This document shows, piece after piece, positions 1 through 6,639 of a stretch of DNA of 12,764 nucleotides; position 1 is the stretch's first letter; every line of letters begins with the position of its first letter. The notes under the pieces are model-generated. The model was given only the letters and a program-made list of their open reading frames with translations. It was not told the DNA's origin and searched no databases. This DNA comes from Oscillospiraceae bacterium (GTDB lineage: Bacteria > Bacillota > Clostridia > Oscillospirales > Ruminococcaceae): the NCBI GenBank assembly GCA_016302225.1, contig JAEDOB010000031.1:1-12764 (forward strand), in the 5' to 3' direction. The translations under genes and the position numbers were made by a program.

Positions 1-445
1 CGCCCTCAAGTCTCTTGAAACGACGGATAACCATATTCTCTCTGATCTTGATGAACAGATCCTGAAGAGTTTCCTCAACGGACTTGTCACCGCCGCTGAT
101 AGTTGCAGCCTTCAGAGCGTCAACATCTGCGGGGTTCTTCTCGATTACAGTCTTAGCAACAGCAGCAACGAAAGCCTTGAATTCGTCGTTGTTAGCAGCG
201 AAGTCTGTTTCAATGTTTACTTCAACAACAGCACCTACGTTACCCTCTACAACAGCAGTAACGATACCCTCAGCAGCAACTCTGCCGCTCTTCTTAGCCT
301 GTGTAGCAAGACCCTTTTCACGGAGAATTGTTACAGCCTTTTCTCTATCGCCGTCAGCCTCTTCGAGAGCTTTTTTACAATCCATCATACCAACGCCTGT
401 GGATTTCATAAGGTCCTTGATTTCTGCAATTGATGCCTTTGCCAT
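1..445 (-). CDS. tsf: Translation elongation factor Ts, N-terminal part (cut by left edge)
   Basis: EF-Ts is the cytosolic guanine-nucleotide exchange factor that recycles EF-Tu from its GDP to its GTP form. The visible 148 codons read without interruption from the ATG at 445 to the left edge. They begin MAKASIAEIKDLMKSTG, followed by GMMDCKKALEEADGD, the family's N-terminal UBA-like domain that contacts EF-Tu. Next come the TDFAANNDEF segment (the TDFVAKN-type signature) and the start of the core domain. The family is normally about 200 (short form) to 300 residues, so the C-terminal part is missing. An AGGAGG ribosome binding site at 453-458 lies 7 nt before the ATG and fixes the start. The gene lies 91 nt downstream of rpsB in the same orientation, the standard rpsB-tsf operon, with a hairpin in the gap. 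Identification is very secure. Confidence 0.97.
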   Translation of the reverse strand, partial: MAKASIAEIKDLMKSTGVGMMDCKKALEEADGDREKAVTILREKGLATQAKKSGRVAAEGIVTAVVEGNVGAVVEVNIETDFAANNDEFKAFVAAVAKTVIEKNPADVDALKAATISGGDKSVEETLQDLFIKIRENMVIRRFKRLEG

Positions 446-452
446 TTTTATT

Positions 453-458
453 CCTCCT
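453..458 (-). promoter_or_regulatory. Ribosome binding site of tsf
   Basis: A perfect AGGAGG on the minus strand sits 7 nt before the tsf ATG. It supports efficient independent translation of EF-Ts after the rpsB-tsf intergenic hairpin. Confidence 0.85.
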
Positions 459-482
459 AAACTTATCTATATACCGAAATCA

Positions 483-512
483 GGGCAGACATTTTAATAA
501 AAAGGTCTGCCC
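483..512 (-). other. Intergenic hairpin between rpsB and tsf
   Basis: GGGCAGAC at 483-490 pairs perfectly with GTCTGCCC at 505-512. After one mismatch the stem can continue with four A-T pairs (492-495 with 500-503) around a 4-nt loop. In the transcribed (minus) direction the stem is followed by TGATTTCGG and not by a T run, so it is not a canonical intrinsic terminator. It may be a processing site, a stabiliser or a weak attenuator that sets the S2 to EF-Ts ratio; that role is inference. Confidence 0.6.
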
Positions 513-536
513 GATAACTCGAAAATATTTTACTGA

Positions 537-1262
537 TTACTCAGCAGCTTCCTCAGCCTCAGCTGCGGGAGCTTCCTGCTGTCCCTGTCTGCCTTCGATG
601 ATAGCGTCAGCCATTGCGCCTGCGATAAGCTTAACAGCTCTGATAGCGTCATCGTTTCCGGGGATAACATAGTCAACATCATCGGGATCGCAGTTTGTAT
701 CTACGATAGCAACGATGGGAATACCCAGCTTCTTTGCCTCTGCTACTGCGATCTTTTCCTTGCGGGGGTCAACGATGAAGAGAGCACCGGGGAGCTTCTT
801 CATATCCTTGATACCGCCGAGGAACTTTTCAAGCTTCTCTATTTCAAGGTTGAGCTTAACAACTTCCTTCTTGGGGAGGAGATCAAATGTGCCGTCCTCA
901 GCCATCTGATGGAGCTGTTCAAGTCTTTTGATTCTTCTCTGAATGGTCTTGAAGTTGGTCATCATACCGCCAAGCCATCTTGCGTTTACATAGTGTGCGC
1001 CTGCACGCAGAGCCTCTTCCTTAACGGAATCTCCTGCCTGCTTCTTTGTACCTACAAAGAGAACGGATTCGCCGCTTGCGGAAAGCTCTCTTACGAAAGC
1101 ATAAGCCTCGTCAAGCTTTACAACGGTCTTCTGGAGATCGATGATGTAAATTCCGTTTCTTTCGGTGAAAATGTAGGGAGCCATTTTCGGGTTCCATCTT
1201 CTTGTCTGATGTCCGAAATGAACACCTGCTTCAAGAAGCTGCTTCATTGATACTACGCCCAT
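537..1262 (-). CDS. rpsB: 30S ribosomal protein S2
   Basis: S2 binds the 30S subunit between head and body and is needed for S1 docking and translation initiation where S1 is present. The 241-residue product has the family signatures in order: MKQLLEAGVHFGHQTRRWNP near the N-terminus, IDLQKT at about residues 42-47, the FVGTKKQA motif near 69-76, NARWLGGMMTNF at about 93-104 (the S2 signature), and FIVDPRKE plus IPIVAIVDTNCDP in the C-terminal half. It ends in a low-complexity Ala/Glu tail, common in Firmicutes. An AGGAGG site at 1271-1276, 8 nt upstream, supports the ATG at 1262; the next in-frame ATG, five codons in, is less well placed. It is the first gene of the rpsB-tsf operon behind a near-consensus promoter and a leader of about 105 nt, and S2 autoregulation is known in other bacteria. 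Confidence 0.99.
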   Translation of the reverse strand: MGVVSMKQLLEAGVHFGHQTRRWNPKMAPYIFTERNGIYIIDLQKTVVKLDEAYAFVRELSASGESVLFVGTKKQAGDSVKEEALRAGAHYVNARWLGGMMTNFKTIQRRIKRLEQLHQMAEDGTFDLLPKKEVVKLNLEIEKLEKFLGGIKDMKKLPGALFIVDPRKEKIAVAEAKKLGIPIVAIVDTNCDPDDVDYVIPGNDDAIRAVKLIAGAMADAIIEGRQGQQEAPAAEAEEAAE

Positions 1263-1367
1263 GGTAGTTACCTCCTGTTTGGTTTTTATTTATCCTCCGC
1301 CCGGCTTAGCTTACCTGCAACCGAATTTCTCGGCACCAACAGATAAAAGCACAGACGTGCGAATTAC
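1263..1367 (-). promoter_or_regulatory. rpsB 5' leader with possible structure
   Basis: About 105 nt separate the predicted transcription start from the rpsB ATG. In the minus-strand RNA I see a GCAC/GUGC hairpin at about 1348-1359, a CCGA/UCGG hairpin at 1321-1333, and a possible longer pairing of CUGUUGG (1336-1342) with CCAAACAG (1275-1282, one bulged A). The last overlaps the first two bases of the AGGAGG ribosome binding site and could modulate its access. The pairings are short and were found by eye. Autogenous control by S2 is an inference; I recognise no named leader family here. Confidence 0.4.
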
Positions 1368-1373
1368 TTTGAT

Positions 1374-1402
1374 ATTATAACATATCTGCCAAAATATTTC
1401 AA
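1374..1402 (-). promoter_or_regulatory. Sigma-A promoter of rpsB-tsf
   Basis: On the minus strand TTGAAA (1397-1402) and a perfect TATAAT (1374-1379) are separated by exactly 17 bp, close to the vegetative consensus. Transcription should start near 1367. The -35 box begins only 14 bp after the stop codon of the upstream PRC-barrel gene, so the promoter fills the intergenic gap. Confidence 0.88.
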
Positions 1403-1416
1403 GTATTTTTTACTCG

Positions 1417-1707
1417 TCAATTCAACAATTTTTCCGACAATATCCCGTTTGTTTTTGTCACTTTTGAACGAACCGCCATCTTTACAAGCACAGTGTCCTC
1501 TCCAATGACCTCGATTTCACTGCACTTGACAATAACATCATCGTCCCGCCCCAGCAGTCCGAAAAACCTCGGTCTGCCGTAAATGATAAAGGAACGAACG
1601 GATGCACGCTCCGTGTCGATCTCGGCATCGTCGATAAAACCCAGCCTTGCGCCGTCCCTTATGCTGATGACCTCTTTATTGCGAAGCTCCGATAAACTGC
1701 ATATCAT
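1417..1707 (-). CDS. YlmC/YmxH-family PRC-barrel protein
   Basis: This 96-residue soluble protein resembles the YlmC/YmxH family, small PRC-barrel proteins widespread in spore-forming Firmicutes and often named sporulation proteins although their molecular role is unknown. The typical opening is visible: an SLSELRNKEVISIRDGARLG segment, then FIDDAEIDTE, a strand with FIIYGRPRFFGLLGRDDDVIV, and an IEVIGEDTVLV strand near residues 65-75. The family core is about 80-90 residues, so this copy is complete with a short basic tail. A GAGGG site at 1713-1717, 5 nt before the ATG, supports the start. It is the lone gene between mutS2 and rpsB and no confident promoter was found ahead of it. B. subtilis has two paralogues (ylmC and ymxH) and I cannot say which is the closer match. 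Confidence 0.8.
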   Translation of the reverse strand: MICSLSELRNKEVISIRDGARLGFIDDAEIDTERASVRSFIIYGRPRFFGLLGRDDDVIVKCSEIEVIGEDTVLVKMAVRSKVTKTNGILSEKLLN

Positions 1708-1839
1708 AATATCCCTCGTTTCGGTGGTTTTTACTACAGTTTATTCGGAAATATGCCTGTACTATTCAAATGAGTGCTAAGTAATTGCTGATTTAATCGA
1801 CATTTATATTATTATGATGTTTTAGTGATATATTTATAT

Positions 1840-1870
1840 GTGTTTTCCCCGCCTGCGGCGGGGAAAACAC
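1840..1870. repeat. 14-bp perfect palindrome downstream of mutS2
   Basis: GTGTTTTCCCCGCC at 1840-1853 is repeated in inverted order at 1857-1870, with a 3-nt loop. It starts 12 bp after the mutS2 stop codon. The tract order is T-rich on the 5' side and A-rich on the 3' side on both strands. The RNA stem is therefore followed by A-rich sequence in either direction, which is opposite to an intrinsic terminator. A closely similar element lies at 12021-12057, so this may belong to a dispersed palindromic repeat family, or act as an mRNA 3'-end stabiliser. Confidence 0.75.
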
Positions 1871-1882
1871 AAAAATCAGTGA

Positions 1883-4264
1883 TTATTTCAGCTCAACAAC
1901 AGTAACTCCGTCCTCGCCCTCTCCGAAAACTCCGGGACGAAAACTCTTTACCGAAGGGTGACGTTTCAGATGCGCCCTGATACCGTTTCTCAGAACGCCC
2001 GTGCCCTTACCGTGAATGATCGTAACTATCCCCGCATTGCACAGCACCGCATTATCGATAAACGCATCAAGCTCGTGAATACCCTCATCAACGGCGTGAC
2101 CTCTTATGTCAAGCTCCAAAGACGAACGCCTTTCTATCTTGCTTGTAACGCCCTGCTTGGAAACGCCCTTAGGCTTCGGCTGAGATTTGGGCTGTTCTTC
2201 CACCAGACGCAGCCTGTTCACAGCAACCTTGGTTTTCATAACGCCATACTGAACGAAAACATTTCCCGAAGAATCGGGGTCGCCCGCAAGAATTCCCTTT
2301 TTGTCAATATCCACAATAAGCACATGGTCGCCCCTTTTAAGCGGTCTTGGCAGCTTGTAGGTGTCATTGGACTTCTTGTGAACGGGATTTGCCTCGTTGT
2401 ACATCTTGTCAATGGTGCTTTTGCTCATGGATTTTGCGCCGGAAACCATTCCGCTGAACTCTGCACTGTTCTTCTTTTTCTTTATCTCGTTCAGCTCGTC
2501 CATAAGAATGTCCGACTGCATACGGCAATTCTCAACGATACGCATCGCCTGAATTCTAGCCTTCTCAAACTCGCTCTCTTTGGACGCTTCAAACGTTTCT
2601 TTTTCGGCGTTCAGCTCGGCAAGAGCCTTTTCATTCTCACGGCGCAGCCTTTCGGCTTCGGCTTTCTGCGCTTCAAGCTCTGTCCTCGTTTTTTCAAGAT
2701 TTTCAATTACCTTTTCAAAACGGGCATTTTCAGTGCTGACAAGCTCCCTTGCATTTTTGATTATATCTGCGGGAACACCCAGCTTTTCGGAAATGGAAAA
2801 CGCATTTGATTTACCCGGAGTTCCCGCAATTATCCTATATGTGGGACGAAGCGTTTCCGTGTCAAACTCGCAGGACGCATTCTGAACACCCTCCTGCTCA
2901 ACAGCATAAAGCTTCAATTCCTGATAATGTGTCGTTACCATAATATCGCTGCCCCTGCGCTTCATCTCTTCAATAAGTGAAACCGCAAGTGCCGCACCCT
3001 CAACGGGGTCTGTTCCCGAACCCAGCTCGTCCAGCAAAATAAGCGACTTATCATCGGCAAGCTTTAGTATCTCCACAACCTCGTGAATATGTGACGAAAA
3101 TGTAGACAGACTTTCCTCAATTGACTGCTGATCTCCGATGTCAACCAAAATATGCCCGAAAACCGAAAGACGGCTGTCGGACGCAGGGATAAGCATACCG
3201 CACTCCGCCATAGCAGTCAGCAAACCGACCGTTTTCAGCGCAACAGTCTTACCGCCCGTGTTGGGGCCTGTTATAATAATAGCCTTGTACTCACCGCCGA
3301 GAGAAATGTCAACAGGCACTACCCTGCCCCTGTCAATAAGCGGGTGCCTTGCCTTTTTCAGCTCGATAACCCCGTCATCGGAAATTTCGGGGATAGATCC
3401 GTTCATCTTCGCCGCAAGATTTGCCTTTGCAAAATAGAGGTTTATCTCCGCACAGGTTTCATAATCGGAGGTAAGAGTTTCAGCCATATACGCACATTCG
3501 GAGGACAGCTCGGCAATTATCCGCTCAATTTCCTCCTGCTCCCTCGCCTCTAAAATACGTATGTCATTATTCGCCTCAACAACGGACATAGGCTCAATAA
3601 AAAGCGTCGAACCCGTCGCAGATGCGCTGTGCACCAGCCCGGGAATTTTCCCCTTGTGCTCTGCTTTTACGGGCAGCACAAATCTTCCGTCCCTGAGAGT
3701 GACGATAGATTCCTGCAAGCTTTTCTGTACCTCGGAGGATTTGACCAGCTTGTCCAGACTTTCCCTTATCTTAATGCCCGCCTGAGCGATTTTTCTCCTG
3801 ATAGAAGCAAGCTCGCTGCTGGCAGTATCTGCGATCTCGTCCTCGGATAAAATGGACTCGTAAATTCTCGTTTCCAGCTGCTTGTTGGGACAAAGGCTTT
3901 CAAACAGATAGCCGATGGAATTCTCCAATTCCTCGTCAATGCACTGATGATTCCACTCGGTAAGCACCCGTATCTGCTTCAACATCTGTGCAATTGAAAG
4001 CAGCTCCTTCAAAGAAAGGGACGCTCCCGATTTTGCCCGTGAAACGGAATTCCTTATATCCTTGAAATTATAAAAGGACGGCGTTCCGAATTTAGCGGAC
4101 AGATTAAGACAGTCGTTAGTCTTTTTCAGCTCTGAGCGGACATATTCCAAATCGCAGGAAGGTTCGAGAGCCAAAGCCATTTCCTTGGTTCTTTCGTTGG
4201 AGCCCTCCGCCGAAAGCATTTCAAGGATCTTATGTAGTTCAAGTGATCTATAATATTTGTTCAT
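1883..4264 (-). CDS. mutS2: MutS2 ATPase/endonuclease with Smr domain
   Basis: MutS2 is a MutS-like ABC-type ATPase lacking the mismatch-recognition domain. It has been linked to suppression of homologous recombination and, in B. subtilis, to rescue of collided ribosomes. The predicted 793 residues match the usual size of about 785. In order: N-terminal helical core/clamp region; Walker A GPNTGGKT at about 333-340; Walker B/signature LLDELGSGTDP near 410-420; TTHYQELK at about 444-451; a charged coiled coil at roughly 510-600; a KOW-like segment near 640-690; and a C-terminal Smr domain with LDIRGH at about 718-723 and HGKGTG at about 751-756. A longer reading from a TTG at 4279 is possible, but GAGG at 4274-4277 lies 9 nt before the ATG at 4264, so I chose that start. 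The gene follows recO by 18 bp and is probably the last gene of the phoH operon. Confidence 0.97.
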   Translation of the reverse strand: MNKYYRSLELHKILEMLSAEGSNERTKEMALALEPSCDLEYVRSELKKTNDCLNLSAKFGTPSFYNFKDIRNSVSRAKSGASLSLKELLSIAQMLKQIRVLTEWNHQCIDEELENSIGYLFESLCPNKQLETRIYESILSEDEIADTASSELASIRRKIAQAGIKIRESLDKLVKSSEVQKSLQESIVTLRDGRFVLPVKAEHKGKIPGLVHSASATGSTLFIEPMSVVEANNDIRILEAREQEEIERIIAELSSECAYMAETLTSDYETCAEINLYFAKANLAAKMNGSIPEISDDGVIELKKARHPLIDRGRVVPVDISLGGEYKAIIITGPNTGGKTVALKTVGLLTAMAECGMLIPASDSRLSVFGHILVDIGDQQSIEESLSTFSSHIHEVVEILKLADDKSLILLDELGSGTDPVEGAALAVSLIEEMKRRGSDIMVTTHYQELKLYAVEQEGVQNASCEFDTETLRPTYRIIAGTPGKSNAFSISEKLGVPADIIKNARELVSTENARFEKVIENLEKTRTELEAQKAEAERLRRENEKALAELNAEKETFEASKESEFEKARIQAMRIVENCRMQSDILMDELNEIKKKKNSAEFSGMVSGAKSMSKSTIDKMYNEANPVHKKSNDTYKLPRPLKRGDHVLIVDIDKKGILAGDPDSSGNVFVQYGVMKTKVAVNRLRLVEEQPKSQPKPKGVSKQGVTSKIERRSSLELDIRGHAVDEGIHELDAFIDNAVLCNAGIVTIIHGKGTGVLRNGIRAHLKRHPSVKSFRPGVFGEGEDGVTVVELK

Positions 4265-4282
4265 TAGATTGTACCTCAAAAG

Positions 4283-5035
4283 TCAAAGTGTGTGATAGAA
4301 ATCAAGGCATGGAAAATTCTTGTCCGGGATATGCTCGATAAAATATCTCTCGGCTATGGGACTAAGCTGTTTCTGAACCTTTTCCGAAATTCGAAAGCTG
4401 AACACCCTTTTCAGATCACACAACACAATAAATCTTATAGTATGGAGAAGCACGGGGCTGACACGAACGTTATAATCGTTCTCCTCCCCGTCAAAATGCG
4501 CACTGCAAAAAACCTTACCTTCTTTTATCAGCAGGAACATATCATCTCCGTCAAATTTGTAACACTCATTGCAGCCTATGACATTGGGGATATATCCCGT
4601 ATCAGCCATAAACCGCAGCTCAAAAATACTCTTTATCAGATCGCAGTCAGCATCTTCCTTACAGAGAAAATGCAGCGAATTCAGCATAAGCCTTGATATA
4701 TCATACGCTGTCTGATTGGCAGTTCCCGTGTATCTGCAAATATCCGCAAGATAACAGGCAAGGGTGTACTTTTTCAAATCGTTTCGCAGCTCATAGAATA
4801 TACGTATGACCTTGCTGCTGTCCAGATAGTACCTGCCCTTTTGTATCTTAATGCAGAATTTTGAATATGCAAAAAGCTGAGTAGCCGCCGCATTGCTGCC
4901 TGTAATTTTCATACCGCCGTGTACGGAAATGTTGATCGCTCCGTATTCGGGGGAAAGAATGTCAATAGAACGGTCGGCCTCGCCCTGTATCCGACTGTAA
5001 ATGACCAGACCGGTCGTATTGATTATTATGGACAT
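4283..5035 (-). CDS. recO: DNA repair and recombination mediator RecO
   Basis: RecO acts with RecR (and RecF) to load RecA onto SSB-coated single-stranded DNA and can anneal strands. The 250-residue product has the family layout: an N-terminal OB fold (GLVIYSRIQGEADRSIDILS, about residues 9-28, then YGAINISVHGG), a helical middle, and the GYIPNVIGCNEC segment at about 147-158 that begins the zinc ribbon. The four putative metal ligands are Cys155, Cys158, Cys177 and His180 (CNEC and CSAH), so the last position is His where many relatives have Cys. An AGGAG site at 5044-5048, 8 nt before the ATG, lies inside the last codons of the preceding yqzL gene, consistent with translational coupling. 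The overall sequence is divergent, but position next to era and yqzL confirms the assignment. Confidence 0.94.
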   Translation of the reverse strand: MSIIINTTGLVIYSRIQGEADRSIDILSPEYGAINISVHGGMKITGSNAAATQLFAYSKFCIKIQKGRYYLDSSKVIRIFYELRNDLKKYTLACYLADICRYTGTANQTAYDISRLMLNSLHFLCKEDADCDLIKSIFELRFMADTGYIPNVIGCNECYKFDGDDMFLLIKEGKVFCSAHFDGEENDYNVRVSPVLLHTIRFIVLCDLKRVFSFRISEKVQKQLSPIAERYFIEHIPDKNFPCLDFYHTL

Positions 5036-5037
5036 AG

Positions 5038-5157
5038 TTACTGCTCCTGTTTGATACCGTCAGCACTGCGCTCCATTTTCTTATAGTCGAGATAATCCGA
5101 TACAGAGCCGCTCCTGCTGAATTTCTGCCATTTTACATCGACCTCGGAATGTTCCAT
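5038..5157 (-). CDS. yqzL: YqzL-like small protein (39 residues)
   Basis: A short gene of 39 codons sits exactly where yqzL lies in B. subtilis, between era and recO. Its product starts MEHSEVDVKWQKFSRSGSV and continues SDYLDYKKMER. This fits the W-x-x-F-x-x-[ST]-G pattern, the following Y-L pair and the K-[EM]-[ME]-[ER] stretch that I recall for YqzL-family proteins. AGGAGA at 5167-5172 lies 9 nt before the ATG, and the stop codon is only 2 nt from the recO start. The function of YqzL is unknown; its conserved position suggests a link to Era or RecO expression or activity. A different frame (5081-5299) covers part of this interval but overlaps era and has no comparable signals. Confidence 0.85.
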   Translation of the reverse strand: MEHSEVDVKWQKFSRSGSVSDYLDYKKMERSADGIKQEQ

Positions 5158-5217
5158 AGTTCAAGTTCTCCTTTTCAAGAAACCTGTTTGTATTATCCCC
5201 GAAAGCCGTTTTTAATA

Positions 5218-6120
5218 TTAGCGGGAAATATTTGAAAGACCGAAGTTGCGGATAAGTCCTTCCTTGTTCCGCCAATCCTCCTTGACCTTCACCCAGCACT
5301 GAAGATTTACCTTAATGCGGAAAAAACCCTCCAGTTCAGCCCTTGCCGCCTCGCCTATCTTTCTGAGCATAGCTCCGCCCTTGCCGATTATCATGCCCTT
5401 GTGAGAATCCCTCTCGCAGTAGATAACGGCGGAAATATCCAGAATATCCTCCCCGCTCCTGTCGGTGCGCTCGCTCATTTCCTCAACGGAAACCGCAACG
5501 CCGTGGGGAACCTCGTCCCGCATAAGTCTGAGTATCTGCTCCCTGACCATTTCGGCGGCAATTACCCGCTCGGGCTGGTCGGTAAACTTTTCATCGGGGA
5601 AATAGTGCGGTCCCTCGGTGGCATATTTTGCAGCCGTCTGCTTGACAATATCCACACCGTCATTTTCGGAAACGCTTATGGGGATTATCTCCGCAAAATC
5701 ATAAAGCTTCATTACCTCAGCAATTTTAACGGCGATGTCCTCCTTATTTTCCATAAGGTCAATTTTGTTAAGCACAAGGATAACGGGAGTTTTGCCAAAG
5801 CTTGCAATAAGATTTTTCTCCTGCTCGGTGATTTTTTTCGTAATGTCGTGAACCATAATAACAGCGTCAATGCCGCTCATGGACTCCTCCACAGCCTTCA
5901 TCATATGGCTGCTCAAACGGTTCTTGCTCTTGTGAACGCCCGGAGTGTCCATAAACACATACTGCAGCTCGCCCTCTGTGAGAATGCCCGTAATGCGTGT
6001 TCTGGTGGTCTGGGACTTGTCGCTGACTATTGCCACCTTTTCACCGATAATAGCGTTCAGCAGGGACGATTTTCCTGCGTTTGTCTGTCCAACAATTGAA
6101 ACAAATGTCGTTTTCGTCAT
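5218..6120 (-). CDS. era: GTPase Era
   Basis: Era is an essential GTPase that binds the 3' end of 16S rRNA through a C-terminal KH domain and takes part in 30S subunit maturation. The 300-residue product is full length. G1/Walker A is GQTNAGKS at residues 11-18, the switch I region has SQTTRTR at about 36-42, G3 is DTPG at 58-61, and G4 is NKID at 118-121. The KH domain shows GMIIGKGG at about 242-249 and ends with the usual VKVKEDWRN. G1 reads GQTNAGKS where most Era proteins have GRPNVGKS; the GxxxxGKS core is intact, so activity is expected. A GGGAGA site at 6130-6135, 9 nt upstream, supports the ATG. It follows ybeY by 18 bp. The neighbours dgkA and cdd found upstream of era in B. subtilis are absent. 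Confidence 0.98.
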   Translation of the reverse strand: MTKTTFVSIVGQTNAGKSSLLNAIIGEKVAIVSDKSQTTRTRITGILTEGELQYVFMDTPGVHKSKNRLSSHMMKAVEESMSGIDAVIMVHDITKKITEQEKNLIASFGKTPVILVLNKIDLMENKEDIAVKIAEVMKLYDFAEIIPISVSENDGVDIVKQTAAKYATEGPHYFPDEKFTDQPERVIAAEMVREQILRLMRDEVPHGVAVSVEEMSERTDRSGEDILDISAVIYCERDSHKGMIIGKGGAMLRKIGEAARAELEGFFRIKVNLQCWVKVKEDWRNKEGLIRNFGLSNISR

Positions 6121-6138
6121 AATATTTTATCTCCCGTA

Positions 6139-6639
6139 TCAATTCATATCCGAAAAGCTTTCATCTCGTGAAACGCCGATGGACGAAAGAATTATCTCTT
6201 CCTTTTCGTGCATAATTGAAGCGTCCAAGGGCGATGTTTCGTGGTCGTAACCCAGCAGATGCAGCATGGAATGTACCGTCAGGAAACCGACTTCACGTTC
6301 AAGAGAATGTCCGTAAACATACGCCTGCTTCACCGCAGTTTCCAGAGAGATGACTACATCTCCCAAAAGATATGCACCCGTTTCATTGTTCATATCGTAA
6401 TGACCATTCTCCCCCAGAGGGAAAGACAGCACGTCCGTAGACTTGTCCTTGTCACGATAAATTTTATTCAGCTGACGTATCTCCTTGTTATCCACAAAGG
6501 AAACGCTGACCTCCGCATTGCCCTGAAAGTTTTCGTATGTAAGCACCGCCTGACAGCAGCGGCGGATAAGCATTCTGAGCTTTACGGGAATTTTTACTGC
6601 ATTCTGATTATTTTTTATATATACCTTTACCTTGCTCAT
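6139..6639 (-). CDS. ybeY: Endoribonuclease YbeY (16S rRNA maturation)
   Basis: YbeY is a zinc-dependent endoribonuclease needed for 16S rRNA 3'-end maturation and ribosome quality control, and it is functionally tied to Era. The 166-residue product carries the diagnostic metal motif HSMLHLLGYDHE with His123, His127 and His133. Upstream lie the usual LNKIYRDKDKSTDVLSFPL stretch at about 57-75 and LLGDVVIS near 91-98. Its ATG overlaps the phoH stop codon (ATGA at 6636-6639). The binding site GAGGAGAAG lies within the last phoH codons, so the two are probably translationally coupled. Length and motifs are normal. Confidence 0.97.
   Translation of the reverse strand: MSKVKVYIKNNQNAVKIPVKLRMLIRRCCQAVLTYENFQGNAEVSVSFVDNKEIRQLNKIYRDKDKSTDVLSFPLGENGHYDMNNETGAYLLGDVVISLETAVKQAYVYGHSLEREVGFLTVHSMLHLLGYDHETSPLDASIMHEKEEIILSSIGVSRDESFSDMN

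Noticed and set aside
84..497. Plus-strand open frame of 137 codons at the left edge
   Set aside because: It is antisense to tsf, whose reading frame is unambiguous and begins at a well-placed ATG.
1763..1768. TGAATA on the minus strand upstream of the PRC-barrel gene, like a sigma-G -35
   Set aside because: At 17-18 bp downstream the sequence matches the sigma-G -10 (CATACTA) at only about three of seven positions, so I do not call a promoter.
1840..1870. Palindrome after mutS2 as an ordinary intrinsic terminator
   Set aside because: Neither strand has a T run after the stem; the T tract is on the 5' arm in both directions, so I list it as a palindromic repeat instead.
1958..2809. A 283-codon plus-strand open frame opposite mutS2
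   Set aside because: It is antisense to the coiled-coil and Smr-coding part of mutS2, and the composition is explained by the codon use of the real gene.
5081..5299. A 72-codon minus-strand frame between recO and era
   Set aside because: It overlaps the C-terminal codons of era in another frame, lacks a suitable binding site, and competes with the much better supported 39-codon yqzL.
5401..6099. A 232-codon open frame on the plus strand opposite era
   Set aside because: It lies wholly antisense to a clear, full-length era gene, has no binding site and no recognisable protein features.
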